Counted from the first letter of the stretch, positions 51,437-60,640 are shown. The stretch: DNA of 64,000 nucleotides from Ectopseudomonas mendocina (GCF_016008875.1 NZ_JADTQG010000004.1:124001-188000), one strand, 5' to 3'. The notes: a model not told the origin generated them from the sequence alone. Program-made: numbers and translations.

Positions 51437-54400
51437 TCACGCTTCAACCAGCGTCCACTGCTTGCTCAGGCGCTTGTCCGATACCGCCATCTTCGTACCC
51501 AGTTGCTGGGCGAACAGCGACACGCGGTACTCCTCCAGCATCCAGCGATACAGCGTGAGCTGCGCGTCACGCTTGCCTTCCTGGGCATGTTTGGCAGCGC
51601 GCGCCTTGTACTGTTCCCAGTAGCCTGTGAGTTCGCCCGTCCACACGCGGTCACGCTGCACCTGCGCGCCCACCTTGTCCAGGCGCTGCTCGATGGCCTT
51701 CAGATAACGCGGAATCTCCTTGAGCCACTCACCCGGCGTCTCGCGCACGAATCCGGCGTACACCAGATTGGCCAGTTGCTGCTTGATGTCGTTGAGCGCC
51801 ATGGCCTGGGCCAGGTCGATCTTGCCCTTGAAGCGCTTCTGCAAGCCATGGTGCAGCTTGAGGATTTCCAGCACCTGGCGGGCGATGCGCTCGGCATGCG
51901 CCGTCCAGTCGCCGCGCTTGCGCTCGGCTAGTTGCGCCAAGGCCGCACCGTCGCGCGGCAGCGTGGCTTCGCCTTCGAGGATGCAGGCATCCAGGCTGGC
52001 CAGCAGAATGTCCTCGACCAGCGCCTCGATACGGCCGATATCGCGATACAGCAGGCCCAGCTCGGTCAGCCCCGGCAGCTTGCCGCGCAGGAACTTGGCC
52101 TGCTCGGCCAGTTGTTGCAGCAGCAGACGTTGCAGCGCACGGCGGTGCTGGAAGTCGGCCTCGGCCTGGGTCGGGAAGCGCCCTTCCTTGACCACCCCAC
52201 CCTCTTCCACCAGCGCCGGGTAGACGGTCATGGAAAGCCCGGCAATCTTCTGCTGCGCCTTCTCGGCTACTTCGGCAAAGGCCTTGGCCTCCACCGCTTT
52301 CGGTTTGTCGCTCTGCTGCGGGATGGCCAAGGCCGCCTGGCTGGCCTCGGCGAAACGTGCGGTCAGCTCGGCCAGGTCGCGGCCTTCACCGAGGAACTTG
52401 CCGCGCGCATCCACCACCTCGATATTCATCTTCAGGTGGTTTTCGATGCTTTCAGCCGCTTCCGCCCAGGCATCGTCGGATACCCGCGCGCCGGTCATGC
52501 GCAGCAGTTCCTGGCCCAGTGCCTGCGGCAGCGAACCCTGGCCGAACATCAGCTTGCCCAGCGCCGCGCCGACGAAGTCCGGCACCGGCACGAAGTTCTT
52601 GCGCAGCGCCTTGGGCAGGCCGCGCACCAGGGCGATGCACTTGGCTTCCAGCAGCCCCGGCACCAGCCATTCCAGGCGCTCCGGCTGCAATTGCGGCAAC
52701 AGCGGCGCCGGCACCCGCAGGGTCACGCCATCACGCGGGTGGTTGGGCTCGAAGTGATAGCTCAGCGGCAGTTGCAGCTCACCGATGCGCAAGGTGTCCG
52801 GGTACTGCGCGGCGGTGACTTCCTTGGCATCGCGGGCCAGGGCATCTTCCTCACGCATGATCAGCAGTTGCGGGTCGGCGGCGCTGCCTTTCTTGTACCA
52901 GCTCTCGAAACTGGCGGCCTGGTAGATGTCCTGCGGGATGCGCGCCTCGTAGTAGCCGAACAGGGTTTCCTCGTCGGCGAGAATATCGCGACGGCGCGAC
53001 TTGGCCTCCAGCTCGTCGAGGCGTTCGAGCAACTGACGGTTGGCAGTCAGGCAGCGCACGCGGCTGTTGATCTCGCCCCGCACCAGCCCCTCGCGAATGA
53101 ACATCTCGCGCGCCACGGGCGGATCGATGGGGCCGTAATGCACCGGGCGGCGACCGACGATGATCATGCCGTACAGGGTGACCTGCTCGTAGGCCACCAC
53201 CTGGCCGCGCTTCTTCTCCCAGTGCGGTTCCAGATGGTTCTTCTTCACCAGATGCGCCGCCAGCGGCTCGATCCAGTCCGGCTCGATCTTCGCCACCATA
53301 CGGGCGAACAGCTTGGTGGTTTCCACCAGTTCGGCGGCCATCACCCAATTGGGCTTCTTGCGCCCGATCACGCTCGACGGGTGAATCCAGAAACGTCGCT
53401 GGCGCGCGCCGAGGTAGTCGCCCTCCTCGGTCTTCTGGCCGATCTGGCTGAGCAGGCCGGCGAGAACCGCCTTGTGCACGGCGGCGTAGTTCTTCGCCCG
53501 CACCGCTGCCTCGCTGGCCTCGGCCTGCTCGCGCAGGATCACGTTGACCTTGGTATCGGTGGTGGGCGCAATCTTGTGGGAGCGGTCTTGACCGCGATTG
53601 CTCGCCGCAGCGGTAGCATCGCGACCACGGCTGCTTTGCAGCTGCAGCTCTCGGGCGATCAGCACCAGTTGCCGGTGCGCATCGCGCCATTCGCGCAGGC
53701 GCATGTAGTTGAGGAAGTTCTTCTTGCACCAGGTGCGCAGCGGGTTGCTGCCCAGCTCCTGGCGTTTTTCCTCGAAACCGCGCCACAGGTTGATCAGCGC
53801 GGCGAAGTCCGAGTCCACATCCTTCCACTGCGCATGCGCCTGGTCGGCAGCCTGCTGGCGATCCATCGGTCGCTCACGCGGGTCCTGCACCGACAGCGCG
53901 GCGGCGACGATGAGGATTTCCTCCAGACTGCCCTGCTTGGCGCCTTCCAACACCATACGCCCCAGGCGTGGGTCGATGGGCAGGCGCGCCAGCTGGCGGC
54001 CGATGGGCGTGAGCTGGCTTTCGCGGTTGACCGCCGACAGCTCCTGCAACAGGTTGAAGCCGTCGCTGATGGCCTTGCCGTCTGGCGGCTCGATAAAGGG
54101 GAAGTCCTCGATGCCGCCCAGGCGCAGGTGCAGCATCTGCAGGATTACCGCCGCGAGGTTGGTACGCAGAATCTCGGGGTCGGTAAATTCCGGGCGACCG
54201 AGAAAATCCTCCTCGCTGTACAAACGAATGCAGGTGCCCGGCTCGACCCGCCCGCACCGGCCCTTGCGCTGGTTGGCGCTGGCCTGCGACACCGGCTCGA
54301 TGGGCAGGCGCTGCACCTTGGCGCGGTAGCTATAGCGGCTGATGCGCGCGGTGCCGCTGTCGATAACGTAGCGGATGCCCGGCACGGTCAGCGACGTTTC

Positions 54401-55462
54401 CGCCACGTTGGTGGCCAGCACGATCTTGCGCCCCGGCATGGGCGCGAAAATCTTCTGCTGCTCGGCCGGCGTCAGCCTTGCATATAGCGGCAGCACCTCG
54501 GTATGGCGCAGGTTGGCCTTGCGCAGCACCTCCGCCGCCTCGCGAATCTCGCGCTCACCGGGCAGGAACACCAGCACGTCGCCAGGGCGCTTGCCCACGC
54601 TGCGCTCGTGCTCGGCGATCTCGTCCAGCGCAGCGAGAATGCCCTGGTCGATGGACAGGTCATCGAGCAGACGCTCGCCCTCCTCGTCCACCTCGGCCGC
54701 CAGCGGGCGATACCAGGTTTCTACCGGGTAGGTACGTCCGGACACCTCGATGATCGGCGCGTCGTTGAAGTGTTTGCTGAAACGCTCCAGATCGATAGTC
54801 GCCGACGTGATGATCAGCTTGAGATCCGGTCGACGCGGCAGCAGGGTCTTCAGGTAGCCGAGCAGGAAGTCGATGTTTAGCGAACGCTCGTGCGCCTCGT
54901 CGACGATGATGGTGTCGTACTTTTCCAGAAAGCGGTCGTGCTGGGTCTCGGCGAGCAGGATGCCATCGGTCATCAGCTTGATCAGCGTGCCGTCCTTGCT
55001 CTGATCCTCGAAACGCACCTGATAACCGACCAGCTCGCCCAGCGGCGTACCGATCTCCTCCGCTACCCTTGTGGCCACACTGCGCGCCGCCAAGCGGCGC
55101 GGCTGGGTGTGGCCGATCAGCCCATGCACGCCACGGCCGATCTCCAGGCAGATCTTCGGCAACTGCGTGGTCTTGCCCGAACCGGTCTCACCGGCGATCA
55201 CCACCACCTGGCTCTTCTCCAGCGCGGCCTTGATCTCGTCGCGCTTGGCGGCAATCGGCAGCGCGTCGTCATAACGCATCGCCGGGATGCTGCTACGCCG
55301 CGCCGCCACCTTGTCGCTGGACGCCTGAAAACGCTCCAGCCACTGCGCCAACTTGGCCTCGTCAGGATGCTTCTGCAGCTCATGCAACTGCCGGCGCAAG
55401 CGATGGCGCTCGGCGATCATGACGTGGTCGAGTTTCTTCTGCAGCGTGGCGAGTTCAGTCAT
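51437..55462 (-). CDS. hrpA: ATP-dependent RNA helicase HrpA
   Basis: A 1341-residue DEAH-box helicase, close to E. coli HrpA (1300). Walker A VVIAGETGSGKTTQLPK (about 86-102), the DEAH box TIIVDEAHERSLNIDFLLGYL (about 185-205), and the QRKGRCGRVEPGTCIRLY motif VI are present, then the HA2/OB region and the long C-terminal DUF3418 domain with FVPVPDFVGAALGKLMFGQGSLPQALG. HrpA processes fimbrial mRNA in E. coli and rescues stalled ribosomes. The ATG at 55,462 starts the family N-terminus. Single gene; MITE copy B lies beyond its 3' end. Confidence 0.95.
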   Translation of the reverse strand: MTELATLQKKLDHVMIAERHRLRRQLHELQKHPDEAKLAQWLERFQASSDKVAARRSSIPAMRYDDALPIAAKRDEIKAALEKSQVVVIAGETGSGKTTQLPKICLEIGRGVHGLIGHTQPRRLAARSVATRVAEEIGTPLGELVGYQVRFEDQSKDGTLIKLMTDGILLAETQHDRFLEKYDTIIVDEAHERSLNIDFLLGYLKTLLPRRPDLKLIITSATIDLERFSKHFNDAPIIEVSGRTYPVETWYRPLAAEVDEEGERLLDDLSIDQGILAALDEIAEHERSVGKRPGDVLVFLPGEREIREAAEVLRKANLRHTEVLPLYARLTPAEQQKIFAPMPGRKIVLATNVAETSLTVPGIRYVIDSGTARISRYSYRAKVQRLPIEPVSQASANQRKGRCGRVEPGTCIRLYSEEDFLGRPEFTDPEILRTNLAAVILQMLHLRLGGIEDFPFIEPPDGKAISDGFNLLQELSAVNRESQLTPIGRQLARLPIDPRLGRMVLEGAKQGSLEEILIVAAALSVQDPRERPMDRQQAADQAHAQWKDVDSDFAALINLWRGFEEKRQELGSNPLRTWCKKNFLNYMRLREWRDAHRQLVLIARELQLQSSRGRDATAAASNRGQDRSHKIAPTTDTKVNVILREQAEASEAAVRAKNYAAVHKAVLAGLLSQIGQKTEEGDYLGARQRRFWIHPSSVIGRKKPNWVMAAELVETTKLFARMVAKIEPDWIEPLAAHLVKKNHLEPHWEKKRGQVVAYEQVTLYGMIIVGRRPVHYGPIDPPVAREMFIREGLVRGEINSRVRCLTANRQLLERLDELEAKSRRRDILADEETLFGYYEARIPQDIYQAASFESWYKKGSAADPQLLIMREEDALARDAKEVTAAQYPDTLRIGELQLPLSYHFEPNHPRDGVTLRVPAPLLPQLQPERLEWLVPGLLEAKCIALVRGLPKALRKNFVPVPDFVGAALGKLMFGQGSLPQALGQELLRMTGARVSDDAWAEAAESIENHLKMNIEVVDARGKFLGEGRDLAELTARFAEASQAALAIPQQSDKPKAVEAKAFAEVAEKAQQKIAGLSMTVYPALVEEGGVVKEGRFPTQAEADFQHRRALQRLLLQQLAEQAKFLRGKLPGLTELGLLYRDIGRIEALVEDILLASLDACILEGEATLPRDGAALAQLAERKRGDWTAHAERIARQVLEILKLHHGLQKRFKGKIDLAQAMALNDIKQQLANLVYAGFVRETPGEWLKEIPRYLKAIEQRLDKVGAQVQRDRVWTGELTGYWEQYKARAAKHAQEGKRDAQLTLYRWMLEEYRVSLFAQQLGTKMAVSDKRLSKQWTLVEA

Positions 55463-56210
55463 CTGGATCGGGGCAATCAGGGCAAAGGCGGGATTGTCGC
55501 AGATTACGGCTTATGGCGGGCAGGCTATCCCGCAGCCGAAGAGCGTTAGGTTGAGGGCGTAAGGGAGCGACGGCTTTCGGCCAAAAGCAGCCTTTGGGCG
55601 TCGAATTTCGAGTAGGCCATCTTCACCATCCGAATATCCGCCGCTCAGCAGACATTAAAGACATGACGCATAAGAGTTTTCAGGCGACGCATGAAGAGAT
55701 TGACACCTCGATCGGGGGGACGGTGCTGCATTGGAACCGGGGCTCTGCTATTTTTGGGCCAATCCTCCTTGCCCATGGCAGCATCCTCTCGGGCGACGCT
55801 TCATCCTGCATACATTGCCTCTATTACGATCTGCGCGGCGCTCGATTTAATCTTCCTTAACTGCGATCCTCGATGCTTCAAGTGCCATTTTGACGTAAAG
55901 ATTAACTGTTCGAGGACATCAAAACTCTCTACAGAAGAGCCGTTAGGGACGACTTGATCAGCAGCGGCACCAACTACCCCCAGTTAGCTTGGGCTCTTCA
56001 GCTTCTTTGCTAACAAAAGGCCATCACGATAGAATCCAGTAAGCGCTAACTGAAATACTGTATATAAAAACAGCTCCAGTGATTGGTCTACTTGGCCTCT
56101 GCGCTTATAGCGATTTTTCTTATTGCTGGATGAGACTTGCCAGGGTGGCTGTATCTCACGCTCCTGGTGAAATTCACCTTGTCACGACAATGACGTGATG
56201 GGCGGAGGAC
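55463..56210. other. Gap between hrpA and the ABC-3C operon
   Basis: 748 bp with no gene I can support. Composition falls from high GC near hrpA to AT-rich by about 55,850, marking the left edge of the accessory segment. It holds a LexA box at 56,058-56,073 and small unsupported open frames (for example 55,594-55,860). Confidence 0.6.
56058..56073 (+). promoter_or_regulatory. LexA (SOS) box upstream of the ABC-3C operon
   Basis: CTGT-ATATAAAA-ACAG fits the CTGT-N8-ACAG consensus exactly. With the preceding TA it equals 18 of the 20 bases of the E. coli umuDC operator. It is 137 bp before the start of the first ABC-3C gene and no other gene lies between, so this operon is the likely target. 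Confidence 0.75.
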
Positions 56211-57362
56211 GTGTTGAATAAGCTCGCTAATAATGCAACGAGATTGCTCGAAGCCATTTCCTATCAACTGATAGTGTCACTGGAATATTGCCATGCTCTG
56301 GCTAAAGGGCAGAACCTTTGGCTTGAATATTATGGTGACGTCACTGTAAGCGGCGAGGTTCAGGTTGAAGTAAAGGACTTTGTCGAAGACTTGACAGACG
56401 GCCACATTAATTTCTGGAATACATTGAAAAACTGGATGTCGCCCAGTTTTAAACAGGCTAAGTATTCTGAGTTGATCTTGTTGACTACACAGACATACGG
56501 TGCCGCTTCAAAGCTCCGTCACTGGAACCATTCGACGGTTCAGGAGAAGCTAGATCTTCTACAGCGTGTCCTTGATCATAGCGAGGCTAGGATTGCAGCC
56601 TCTGGGGATAAGCCGTCGCGGGCTGTCCAAGCTCAGCGGTTTGTGATGGCTGAAGAAAGAAGGGAGACACTGCTGGATATTATCGAGAAAGTCCACATCC
56701 TTACCGATGAGCCTAATTTAGTCACGCGTGCTGATCGCGTAAAGAGTGTGTACTGCAAGGGGGTACACCCTGAGAAACATGGTGAGTATTTCCGGGCTAT
56801 GATGGGGTTCTTGATTGATCCTGAAAAATCCAGGAATGGTTGGAAGGTTACCTATGAAGACTTTGACTTACAAATAGCCTCACTAAATTCGTTGTATGGT
56901 CGGCACTCTCGAAGATTTCCAGTTGTGGATAAGGGGCTATTCAAAGACAAGGTGGGCGACCCTTCATATTTGGATCGTCTATTTGTAAAGAAACTTCATG
57001 AGATTGAATATCCAACAAAAGTTCCTACGGCGATTTTGGAACATATGGTTGCTGTGCATACCATTAGTAGTGAGTTTCAAAGATTCAACCTAGAGAAGGA
57101 TGATCTTAATCGCTACAAAGAAGAACAGCTAAGCCGTCATGTAAGCCTTAGGGCTGCGGAAATGAGGAGATGTAGCCGTGAGCCTAAAGAGTACTGGTGT
57201 GATGAGTCAAAGAGTTTCTTCGATCGTCGTCGCGGTGAAGCCCCAGACACAATACCCACCTTCGATGATATAAGCTTAGATTTCCGCAATGGCATCTGGC
57301 ATATGCTTGCTGATGACGAAGATGAAGTAGATTCTGAAAAGCTTCATTGGAGACTCTGGTGA
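56211..57362 (+). CDS. ABC-3C system effector, putative PD-(D/E)xK nuclease
   Basis: A 383-residue protein, first gene of an ABC three-component system. The N-terminal region has ISYQLIVSLEYCHALAKGQNLWLEYYGDVTVSGEVQVEVKDF (about 16-57), where E39, D43, E53 and K55 (the ExK motif) line up as in restriction-endonuclease-fold effectors of the Cap4/DUF4297 type, which have a D-(D/E)xK core. FWNTLKNWMSP follows. The C-terminal half, about 180-383, resembles the ABC-3C effector-associated domain (ILEHMVAVHTISSEFQRFNLEKDDLNRYK). Start is GTG at 56,211, closely after GGAGG; a TTG three bases on is also possible. Nuclease activity is inferred. Confidence 0.75.
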   Translation: MLNKLANNATRLLEAISYQLIVSLEYCHALAKGQNLWLEYYGDVTVSGEVQVEVKDFVEDLTDGHINFWNTLKNWMSPSFKQAKYSELILLTTQTYGAASKLRHWNHSTVQEKLDLLQRVLDHSEARIAASGDKPSRAVQAQRFVMAEERRETLLDIIEKVHILTDEPNLVTRADRVKSVYCKGVHPEKHGEYFRAMMGFLIDPEKSRNGWKVTYEDFDLQIASLNSLYGRHSRRFPVVDKGLFKDKVGDPSYLDRLFVKKLHEIEYPTKVPTAILEHMVAVHTISSEFQRFNLEKDDLNRYKEEQLSRHVSLRAAEMRRCSREPKEYWCDESKSFFDRRRGEAPDTIPTFDDISLDFRNGIWHMLADDEDEVDSEKLHWRLW

Positions 57363-57842
57363 ATGGACGTTATGGGAATTAAGGCTCCAGCATCTGATCA
57401 CATCCACACGCTGCATCGAAGCCCATTTGTAATGGCTCCAATTATTCATGCCTTTTATAGCGACCTAAAACCAAGCCCAAACAATATTCTATTCAGCTAC
57501 CTTATTCTTCCCCTTGTACTTCATGAACCCACATCCGCTTATTTGTACCGTTTGAGCACGCGTAGTAAATGGCGAACCATGATCTCGGATAAGACTCGGA
57601 TATCAGGAGTGCATAAGAGAATCCAGACTCTGCGAGAGATCACTAACGTCACTATCATGAGCCTTGAGAGTGCCGGATATTTAGAAATTGACGAAAATTT
57701 GGCTGTAAAGCCGACCACCAAGAAGTTCCCACAACTGCAAGGTGTGGAGAGAAAGATTGCATCGGCTCGAAAGCTTGCAGGGGTACTGGAAGATAGAGAG
57801 CCACAGTATATATATATGTCGCTAGGGATTGCTCAGTTATGA
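57363..57842 (+). CDS. ABC-3C system middle component
   Basis: A 159-residue protein of the three-component ABC system middle-component type. Features include HTLHRSPFVMAPIIHAFYSDLKPSPNNILFSYLILPLVLHEPTSAYLY (residues 17-62) and KWRTMISDKTRISGVHKRIQTLREITNVTIMSLESAGYLEIDENL, a winged-helix-like linker. It is thought to bridge the effector and the ATPase. The ATG at 57,363 directly follows the effector stop, and it overlaps the ATPase gene by 4 nt. Lower GC than flanking core genes. Confidence 0.8.
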   Translation: MDVMGIKAPASDHIHTLHRSPFVMAPIIHAFYSDLKPSPNNILFSYLILPLVLHEPTSAYLYRLSTRSKWRTMISDKTRISGVHKRIQTLREITNVTIMSLESAGYLEIDENLAVKPTTKKFPQLQGVERKIASARKLAGVLEDREPQYIYMSLGIAQL

Positions 57843-59977
57843 AGTGCTTCGTCAAGTCGGTTGGTGTCATTGATCACGACAATGAAATACACAAGGTAAT
57901 ATTCAAGCCAGGCTTGAATGTCATTACGGGAAAATCTTCGATGGGCAAAAGCGCCATCATTGAGATTTTTGACTTCTGCTTCGGCAATAGTGATGACACT
58001 ATCCCTAAAGGGGTCATAACGAAACGCTCAAAATATTACTTCACTATCCTGCAGTTTGAGAGACAAACTGTCGTTCTGGCTCGTGACAGAATTAGTGATC
58101 GAGTTTTCATTAGTGAGGTTTCTGGCGCGCTAGAAGAAATACTCACCAAGATGAGTGAGCCTAAAAAGTTCTTCAGTCCTAATTTGTTTCTCCCTTTGCG
58201 TGACTTCAAGAAAGAACTAGGTCGTCATTTTGCGGTAACAATGACGGATATTGACGAGGATCAAAGTGGCAGGGCATTTGGCAAGAGCAAGAGCGCGACA
58301 CCATCTGTTCGTAGCTTTGTCTCTTTCATGTTGCAACATCAGAATCTTGTGGCTAACAAACATGCTCTTTTCTATCGCTTTGATGAGAAGGAAAAACGTG
58401 AGCAGGTTATTGATCACCTCAAGATATTCATGAATTTTGTGGATCAAGATTATTTCTGGTTATCTCAGGAATACAATGCTCTTAAGGCAGACCAAAGGAA
58501 GCTTGAAGCAGAGATACCTAAGAACAAAGATGCAAAAGACAAGTTCATCAAGAGAGTAGATGAATTGCTTGCAGAATATAAGTCTGCCGCAGGCACTCCT
58601 TTAACTGCGTTGACGGGATCACAGATTGCAGCCAGCCTCAAGTCCTCGTTTGAGAAAATCAGTAATGCTAATGTTCGAATTGATAGCCAGACAGACGATT
58701 ATGCCGTACAGAAAGAAGAGCTAGAACAGCAGAGGTCAAGTCAAACTCTAGTTGTTCGTGAGCTTAACGATCAATTAAGAGCTATCAGGTCTTCAATTAG
58801 CTTCACTGAGGACTTTGGAAAAAATATAAGCGAAATACCTCTACCGGAATATGCAGAGATCAAAGAGGCGCACTGTCCATTCTGTGACTCACCTAGCCAG
58901 CATGTTGAACACGAAGCAAATAAGCTTGCTGATGCTATTGACTGGATGAATAAAGAACTTAGAACCTCCTCATATGCGCGCGAGAGCTTTCGTGAAGAGG
59001 AAGGGCGGATTCTATCCAAGTACAAAGAAGAAAAGGAGAAACTATTAGGCATTCAGGCCAAAATTACTCAGCTGGATAAGCAGATATACGACCTTAAGAA
59101 GAAAAAGACAATTGACGAGATTGCGCTACGCGTTAAGCATCGAATTGAAATAGTTATTGAGGATTACGCCAGTAGACCGAAGCATGAAGTCGACGGCACT
59201 TTGCTGACCATTAAAAATAAGCTTCTGGAAATTAAGCCGCGCTTAGACGCTTATGATGTGCCCAATAAGATGAGTCATTTAAGCGACCTGATTAACAGTG
59301 AAATGGCTCGCATAGGCGCCGGGTTCGACTTTGAGGAAGCTTACAAGCCGATCAACCTAAAGTTTGACTTGCACAACTTTGATCTATGGCATGAAAGCAC
59401 TGAAATGGGGAACGTATATCTCCGTTCAATGGGCAGCGGAGCGAACTGGCTGTACTCGCACTTAACCTTATTTCTAGCCCTCCACTCAGTATTTGCGTTG
59501 AAACATAAGGATGGATGCAAAATACCCCCTATCCTTTTCCTTGATCAGCCAACACAGGTATATTTCCCTGCAAAGATCGATCATGGTCAGGCATTTGACG
59601 CAAAAGCGCTGGCCGCGCTCACGAATACGACGGCAAGAGTAGATGCAGATCTGCAGTCGGTCACCAACATGTTCGACAAGCTCGTCGAGTTCTGCCAGCA
59701 AACAAAAGATGTCACTGGAATCATGCCGCAGATCATCGTGACTGATCACGCCGACGAACTAGAGCTGAATGGCGATGTTACGTTCGAGTCCTTCGTGCGT
59801 GCTACTTGGCGTACGCGTGGATTTATTGCCGATCGCATCGCAGGCGCTCCTGCAGAGCCCATAGATGAAGAGGTTGTAGCGTCGCAGGCTCAGGATCCTA
59901 CTCAAGCTTCGACTGACGACTCCGGTGAAGATCTGGCTGGAGACCCTACTGAAGATACGACCGGGGGCCCTGCGTAA
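57839..59977 (+). CDS. ABC-3C system SMC-like ATPase (DUF3732 type)
   Basis: A 712-residue ATPase. The Walker A GKSSMGKSA is at 31-39; a long coiled coil follows (about 205-440) with a CPFC (C346/C349) near its apex, resembling the zinc hook of Rad50. The signature-like LRSMGSGANWLYSHLTLFLALH is at 528-549, and Walker B PPILFLDQPTQVYFP at 563-577 has Gln after Asp, as usual for DUF3732 members. A switch-like TDHAD motif follows (about 635-639). The last 40 residues are acidic and disordered. It probably senses invading nucleic acid or damage and controls the effector. ATG overlaps the middle component by 4 nt. Confidence 0.85.
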   Translation: MKCFVKSVGVIDHDNEIHKVIFKPGLNVITGKSSMGKSAIIEIFDFCFGNSDDTIPKGVITKRSKYYFTILQFERQTVVLARDRISDRVFISEVSGALEEILTKMSEPKKFFSPNLFLPLRDFKKELGRHFAVTMTDIDEDQSGRAFGKSKSATPSVRSFVSFMLQHQNLVANKHALFYRFDEKEKREQVIDHLKIFMNFVDQDYFWLSQEYNALKADQRKLEAEIPKNKDAKDKFIKRVDELLAEYKSAAGTPLTALTGSQIAASLKSSFEKISNANVRIDSQTDDYAVQKEELEQQRSSQTLVVRELNDQLRAIRSSISFTEDFGKNISEIPLPEYAEIKEAHCPFCDSPSQHVEHEANKLADAIDWMNKELRTSSYARESFREEEGRILSKYKEEKEKLLGIQAKITQLDKQIYDLKKKKTIDEIALRVKHRIEIVIEDYASRPKHEVDGTLLTIKNKLLEIKPRLDAYDVPNKMSHLSDLINSEMARIGAGFDFEEAYKPINLKFDLHNFDLWHESTEMGNVYLRSMGSGANWLYSHLTLFLALHSVFALKHKDGCKIPPILFLDQPTQVYFPAKIDHGQAFDAKALAALTNTTARVDADLQSVTNMFDKLVEFCQQTKDVTGIMPQIIVTDHADELELNGDVTFESFVRATWRTRGFIADRIAGAPAEPIDEEVVASQAQDPTQASTDDSGEDLAGDPTEDTTGGPA

Positions 59978-60071
59978 GAGCCTGTTTGAGGAGACGCTGA
60001 ATGTCTGCTCTTAGCCGACAGCTGCCCCTCCACACCTTGCCCTGTCTTTCACCCCGCGCTACAGTCCGCTC

Positions 60072-60306
60072 GTCACGGTCAATCCCGTGACCGGGCGTGA
60101 GAACCCGAACTTCGTCCAAGGCGCGGAAGCGCCATAGCAGTGTAGCCGGCGCTTTTTTTGTGCCCGGTTACCGCATTTCTATGGCGGGCCGTGTGAGGCA
60201 GGCCTCGGCCTGGCCGGTTCCCTTGGACGCCGGTTTCTCACCCTTGCACGGTCCGCCTCCATAGCTCGTGAGAAGGCTGGGAAGCGGCTCCTTAATCTGT
60301 CCAAGG
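60072..60306 (+). ncRNA. Structured, possibly switching leader RNA
   Basis: Segment GTGAGAA-N9-CGTCCAAGG (60,097-60,121) is complementary to CCTTGGACG-N5-TTCTCAC (60,221-60,241). The same GTGAGAA (60,268-60,274) and GTCCAAGG (60,299-60,306) recur downstream, so the middle segment can pair with either side. Extra stems: GTCACGG/CCGTGAC (60,072-60,091), GTGACCGGGC with GCCCGGTTAC (60,087-60,096/60,162-60,171), and CTATGGCGGGCCGTG with CACGGTCCG...CCATAG (60,179-60,193/60,247-60,264). It ends ahead of the small gene at 60,398. No named RNA family recognised. Confidence 0.6.
60127..60159 (+). terminator. Intrinsic terminator inside the structured leader
   Basis: AAGCGCC (60,127-60,133) pairs with GGCGCTT (60,148-60,154), followed by a run of seven T (60,153-60,159). 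It could end the ABC-3C transcript (150 bp after its stop) or act as an attenuator for the downstream genes. Confidence 0.75.
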
Positions 60307-60397
60307 AGCATAAGGAAAATGCACTATCCCCCTTTTACCCAAGGGCTCCGCCCTGGGCTGCTGGCTGTCGTGTCGACTTCCGTTTTGGAGGTGCTGC

Positions 60398-60640
60398 ATG
60401 ACCAAGTCTGAATCCGTCGTTATCCCCTTCCCCACGCCACGCAATCCCTTGCTCAGCCACGTGGCCGACGATTGTCCCTTGCAGGCAGCGGCCGAGTACC
60501 GGGCAGCGCTGCTGACCAAGCTGTTGCGGCGGCTACCGGAGCCGGAGTTGGCAAGTACCACCAGTGCGCTGCTGAGCGAGTTGATCGTGCTCTACCGTCG
60601 GGCCATCGCCCAGGCAGCCGGGAGGGCCGAGCATGATTGA
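60398..60640 (+). CDS. Small unknown protein downstream of the structured leader
   Basis: An 80-residue protein, mostly helical: NPLLSHVADDCPLQAAAEYRAALLTKLLRRLPEPELASTTSALLSELIVLYRRAIAQ. No signal peptide or membrane segment. TTGGAGG at 60,385-60,391 precedes the ATG at a good distance. It overlaps the next gene by 8 nt, so the two are co-translated. No family recognised. GC is high again, so it is host-like or long-resident DNA. Confidence 0.72.
   Translation: MTKSESVVIPFPTPRNPLLSHVADDCPLQAAAEYRAALLTKLLRRLPEPELASTTSALLSELIVLYRRAIAQAAGRAEHD

Noticed and set aside
51932..54487. An 851-codon plus-strand open frame opposite hrpA
   Set aside because: Codon-phase shadow of a high-GC gene; no domain, no ribosome site, and the opposite strand encodes a complete HrpA.
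55594..55860. An 88-codon open frame before the ABC-3C operon
   Set aside because: No ribosome site, no homologous motif, sits in the composition transition; unsupported.
60072..60306. tRNA or retron-type RNA
   Set aside because: No cloverleaf, anticodon or reverse transcriptase gene; the pairing is a two-way switch pattern, so I list it as an unnamed structured leader.
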